Assembly (NCBI RefSeq): GCF_011089895.1
Contig: NZ_JAANAT010000001.1
Coordinates: 1,054,001-1,118,000, forward strand
DNA: 64,000 bases
Reading direction: 5' to 3'
Origin: Mucilaginibacter inviolabilis
GTDB taxonomy: Bacteria; Bacteroidota; Bacteroidia; Sphingobacteriales; Sphingobacteriaceae
The position numbers and the translations under genes are program-made. Positions within the stretch are counted from its first letter, which is position 1. Each line of letters begins with the position of its first letter. The notes below the pieces were generated by a model. The model made no database searches. It saw only the letters and a program-made list of their open reading frames with translations, and was not told the origin of the DNA. This document shows positions 61,975 to 64,000 of the stretch, in pieces.

Positions 61975-62375
61975 AAAAAAGATCACAAAATCTTGTAAAC
62001 ACGAAAACGGGAGTCTTTTCTTTCGAATTGATCTCCCGTTTCCCGACCACTGTTCGGCCATAGCTTCCCAGTAGCATCAAGTTTTGTGTATCATTACCGA
62101 TATGACCTTGTCCGTCGTTCTCTCGAACTGTCGACTCCTTCAATATCATTGGTTCAGTTGCGGTTCTCCGTGAAGTTCCTGCATTTTCCCAATACCTCTT
62201 TTAATCACAATCTTTTTTCAAAGACTTTCGTTTTTTCATTTTTTCATGTGACTCAAGCACTTCTGTTGTTCTTTAGTTTTCCCGAAGGCTAACCCGATTC
62301 AATTTCTGTAATCCTGAAAGGCTGTCAATGTACGTCGTTCTTGATGATTTCAATATCGGGACATCTGCATGATTA
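61975..62375 (-). ncRNA. Candidate structured RNA with 3' terminator (about 400 nt)
   Basis: On the minus strand the segment ends with hairpins AAACGGGAG/CTCCCGTTT (62005-62041) and AAGAT/ATCTT followed by T6 (61975-61994), a terminator-like end. Upstream, the strand shows a GNRA-capped hairpin around 62114-62134 (TTC-GAGA-GAA), a CC-TTCG-GG tetraloop near 62281-62289, and a long-range CCCGAT/ATCGGG pairing (62293-62298 with 62355-62360). No RNA family (RNase P, tmRNA, 6S, group II intron) was matched. It could be a 3'-UTR of the DNA-repair gene, a decayed gene or a new RNA. Confidence 0.4.
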
Positions 62376-62576
62376 TGCAAGGATTTTATTTATTTTTTAT
62401 TAACACATTATTAACATTGTGGATGAGTTTATGAACATTCATTACAGTTTGATTTACAGTTGATTATTTACTTATCGTTGAAAAATAATCATGGTTACAA
62501 ACAATCTATTTATTCACAAAATTTGACGAAATCAAGAATTTAACTTCTGGTAAAAAATCGTAAAAACGAAAGTGCT
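62376..62576. other. AT-rich gene-free stretch
   Basis: About 200 bp with no gene-like frame. It contains TTATTAACA twice, TGTGGATGA and TTATTCACA (a match to the loose DnaA-box form TTATnCACA), so it is discussed as a weak replication-origin candidate. Otherwise nothing is recognised. Confidence 0.4.
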
Positions 62577-63335
62577 TTAAATTTTCTCTGTTAAATGTTT
62601 CCAATAACGCCTCGGAACATGTCTTAAATGTAGCCGGGTATTTTTCCTGGAAATGATATTTACACTGGCGAAATAGTTTTTCCAGAGGTGCTGATAAATA
62701 CTTTCATCATCACTAAAAACAGTTATTGTATTTGCGGGATTGTTCACTTCCGAGAAATCAAGCGAAATATATTGTGTGTCATGCAGATTATAATACAGTC
62801 CATAACCGCGCTTAATATCATAAATTATCCATTTTTGATCAGCATATCTATCTTTAAAATGTCTGATCAGCAGTGGTAATACATTAAAATCAGGTTCAAT
62901 AGCAGCGTAAAAAGTTTCATCCTTTAGTTTTTGAAAACGCACAAATGCCTCCATTCTGTGTTTTTCGCGACGAACCATTTTGATGATCTCTGAAATACGC
63001 ATTACATATTTGTTGCCATAATCTTCCTCAATATTCCGATCGGCGTCAAAGGCATAGCGAATAAAGCCAACAATCGCGTTTTCTTCATTCTCCATTTCGG
63101 CCATTTGGGCAATATAAAGCCGTTGTACACAGGCTGCTGATAATCTTTTACGTAGTCCTCTTAATACTCTGTTAGCCCGGTTTTCGTCTGTGATAATCTG
63201 CAATACCTCCTCAAACAACGCGCTGGCACGCCACTCTCCTTTTATTAATTTTACGTGGAATAGTTTACGCTCGTATATTTCAAATACCGCAGTCAGTAAG
63301 CCCTCAAATGTTCCATCGTAAACTAAGGTATACAT
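62577..63335 (-). CDS. TIGR03915-family putative DNA-metabolism protein
   Basis: 252 aa from the ATG at 63335 (MYTLVYDGTFEGLLTAVFEIYERK), the diagnostic TIGR03915 opening; a TTG two codons upstream is the longer option. Further family text is NRVLRGLRKRLSAACVQRLYIAQMAEMENEENAIVGFIRYAFD and PDFNVLPLLIRHFKDRYADQKWIIYDIKRGYGLYYN. These proteins always occur next to a radical-SAM partner (here 63338-64000), and a role in DNA repair or base modification is proposed but not proven. Confidence 0.92.
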   Translation of the reverse strand: MYTLVYDGTFEGLLTAVFEIYERKLFHVKLIKGEWRASALFEEVLQIITDENRANRVLRGLRKRLSAACVQRLYIAQMAEMENEENAIVGFIRYAFDADRNIEEDYGNKYVMRISEIIKMVRREKHRMEAFVRFQKLKDETFYAAIEPDFNVLPLLIRHFKDRYADQKWIIYDIKRGYGLYYNLHDTQYISLDFSEVNNPANTITVFSDDESIYQHLWKNYFASVNIISRKNTRLHLRHVPRRYWKHLTEKI

Positions 63336-63337
63336 GA

Positions 63338-64000
63338 TCAAAACAAGTTAAGTTGGGTTTGCGTGTTTTTGATGTACTTGCTTTTTGATTCGGCCAGGAT
63401 AAATTGTTTAATGTTATTGCCGGTCAGGTCCCGTCGTTCAAACTCATTGCTTTTACAAATGATAAAATACCGGGCCCGGTTAATGGCCACTCCTATTTTT
63501 TTAAGTTGCTCCCAGCTCAATTGGGCAAACTTGCGCGCACTTATAATTTTTTGTGCCGATAGTAAACCTATCCCCGGCACTCGTAATATCAATTGCAAAT
63601 CGGCCTTATTTACATCAATAGGAAAAACCTGCATGTTACGAATGGCCCAACCCAGCTTAGGGTCAATATCCAGATCAAGCAAGGGTTGTTGCTGATTTAC
63701 AATTTCATTTACATGAAAACCATAAAACCGCATGAGCCAATCGGCCTGGTAAAGCCGGTTTTCGCGTACCATGGGTACTGCCGTATTTAATGCGGGTAGG
63801 CGTTTATCAATCAGCACAGGAACATAACCCGAATAATACACTCGTTTTAAATTGAAGTTTTTATAAAAATAATTAGCTGATTGAAGCACTTGTTGATCGC
63901 TCTCGGGTGTAGCGCCAATAATGACTTGTGTGCTTTGCCCGGCCGGGGCAAACATGGGTGCATTTTTAAATAGCTTCTTTTCTTCGGTTCGTTGAATAAT
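63338..64000 (-). CDS. Radical-SAM DNA repair/modification protein (TIGR03916-type), C-terminal part
   Basis: The open frame continues beyond the right edge, so only about 220 C-terminal residues are visible. It carries APAGQSTQVIIGATPESDQQVL, YKNFNLKRVYYSGYVPV and a C-terminal helix-hairpin-helix (LRVPGIGLLSAQKIISARKF, about 80-100 residues before the end) that can bind DNA. The Fe-S CxxxCxxC site of the radical SAM domain lies outside the window. Its stop is 2 bases before the start of the partner gene, so the two are co-transcribed. Confidence 0.92.
   Translation of the reverse strand: MIQRTEEKKLFKNAPMFAPAGQSTQVIIGATPESDQQVLQSANYFYKNFNLKRVYYSGYVPVLIDKRLPALNTAVPMVRENRLYQADWLMRFYGFHVNEIVNQQQPLLDLDIDPKLGWAIRNMQVFPIDVNKADLQLILRVPGIGLLSAQKIISARKFAQLSWEQLKKIGVAINRARYFIICKSNEFERRDLTGNNIKQFILAESKSKYIKNTQTQLNLF

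Noticed and set aside
61955..62149. 64-codon minus-strand frame ending next to the DUF1772 stop
   Set aside because: It overlaps the hairpins of the candidate RNA and has no recognised family; coding is possible but less likely than RNA or decayed DNA.
62086..62292. 68-codon plus-strand frame
   Set aside because: Antisense to the candidate RNA, low complexity and no start context.
1..64000. CRISPR arrays, rRNA and tRNA genes
   Set aside because: No regularly spaced identical repeats, no rRNA core sequences and no T-loop/anticodon arrangement were noticed; a covariance search would settle tRNAs.

Overview
The window looks like a chromosomal segment of a Sphingobacteriaceae bacterium (phylum Bacteroidota), most likely Mucilaginibacter or a close relative. 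This is inferred from a SusC/SusD pair driven by an ECF sigma/FecR module, TonB-dependent outer-membrane biology, lipoproteins with a Cys lipobox, moderate G+C, TAnnTTTG-type promoter boxes, scarce Shine-Dalgarno sequences, and family content such as DUF2851, DUF6438, DUF4255, DUF5908 and the TIGR03915/TIGR03916 pair. No rRNA, tRNA, CRISPR array, capsid/terminase gene or complete insertion sequence was seen.

Region 1 (1-13833, minus strand) is most of an extracellular contractile injection system (eCIS, related to Afp/PVC/MAC). In transcription order it holds a DUF4255 tail-terminator/cap protein, an unknown 390-aa protein with a carbohydrate-binding-like stretch, one large sheath protein, two tube proteins, a DUF5908 peptide, a CIS-tube/LysM protein, a VgrG-like spike, a PAAR tip, a gp25-like baseplate wedge, a giant baseplate-J protein, and a second large baseplate protein cut by the window edge. 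The AAA+ ATPase, tape measure and any cargo are not in view and probably lie further left. The 350-bp region upstream of the operon holds a perfect inverted repeat and two 13-bp repeats 32 bp apart.

Region 2 (14184-25989, minus strand) is a nutrient-uptake locus: a YncE-propeller/phosphoesterase fusion, a DUF218 protein, an unrecognised secreted protein, an ECF sigma factor, a FecR anti-sigma factor, SusC and SusD. A gene-free 0.5 kb upstream holds four TGTAAACC words.

Region 3 (26499-51648) is a housekeeping and accessory mosaic. It includes a 47-aa glycine-rich membrane peptide, an AlkZ-like winged-helix protein, an AhpD-like protein with an AraC regulator, a zincless Fpg/Nei glycosylase, fbaA, accD, a cysteine desulfurase, glmM, a PAP2 phosphatase, a ZIP transporter, an M20 hydrolase, an MHS-type MFS transporter, DUF2851, PspC, HAD and CAT-like enzymes, a CbpA/CbpM pair, a RAYT (REP-associated tyrosine transposase) beside a REP-like composite palindrome, a membrane-anchored MutS-like ATPase and an enoyl-CoA hydratase.

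Region 4 (51753-56539) is a compact kaiC-kaiB-kaiB-histidine kinase operon without kaiA, divergent from a DUF2383 four-helix-bundle gene. It is a proteobacterial/Bacteroidota-style clock-like or stress-timing module. Region 5 (56579-64000) holds small secreted and HAD proteins, an MBL-fold hydrolase, a PIN-PhoH ATPase, a c-type cytochrome with DUF1772, and the TIGR03915/radical-SAM DNA-repair pair. It also has two candidate RNA loci, 58660-58750 (+) and 61975-62375 (-). Five gene gaps share a common architecture: 90-130-bp imperfect palindromes made of short locus-specific words, each abutting the stop codon of a minus-strand gene.
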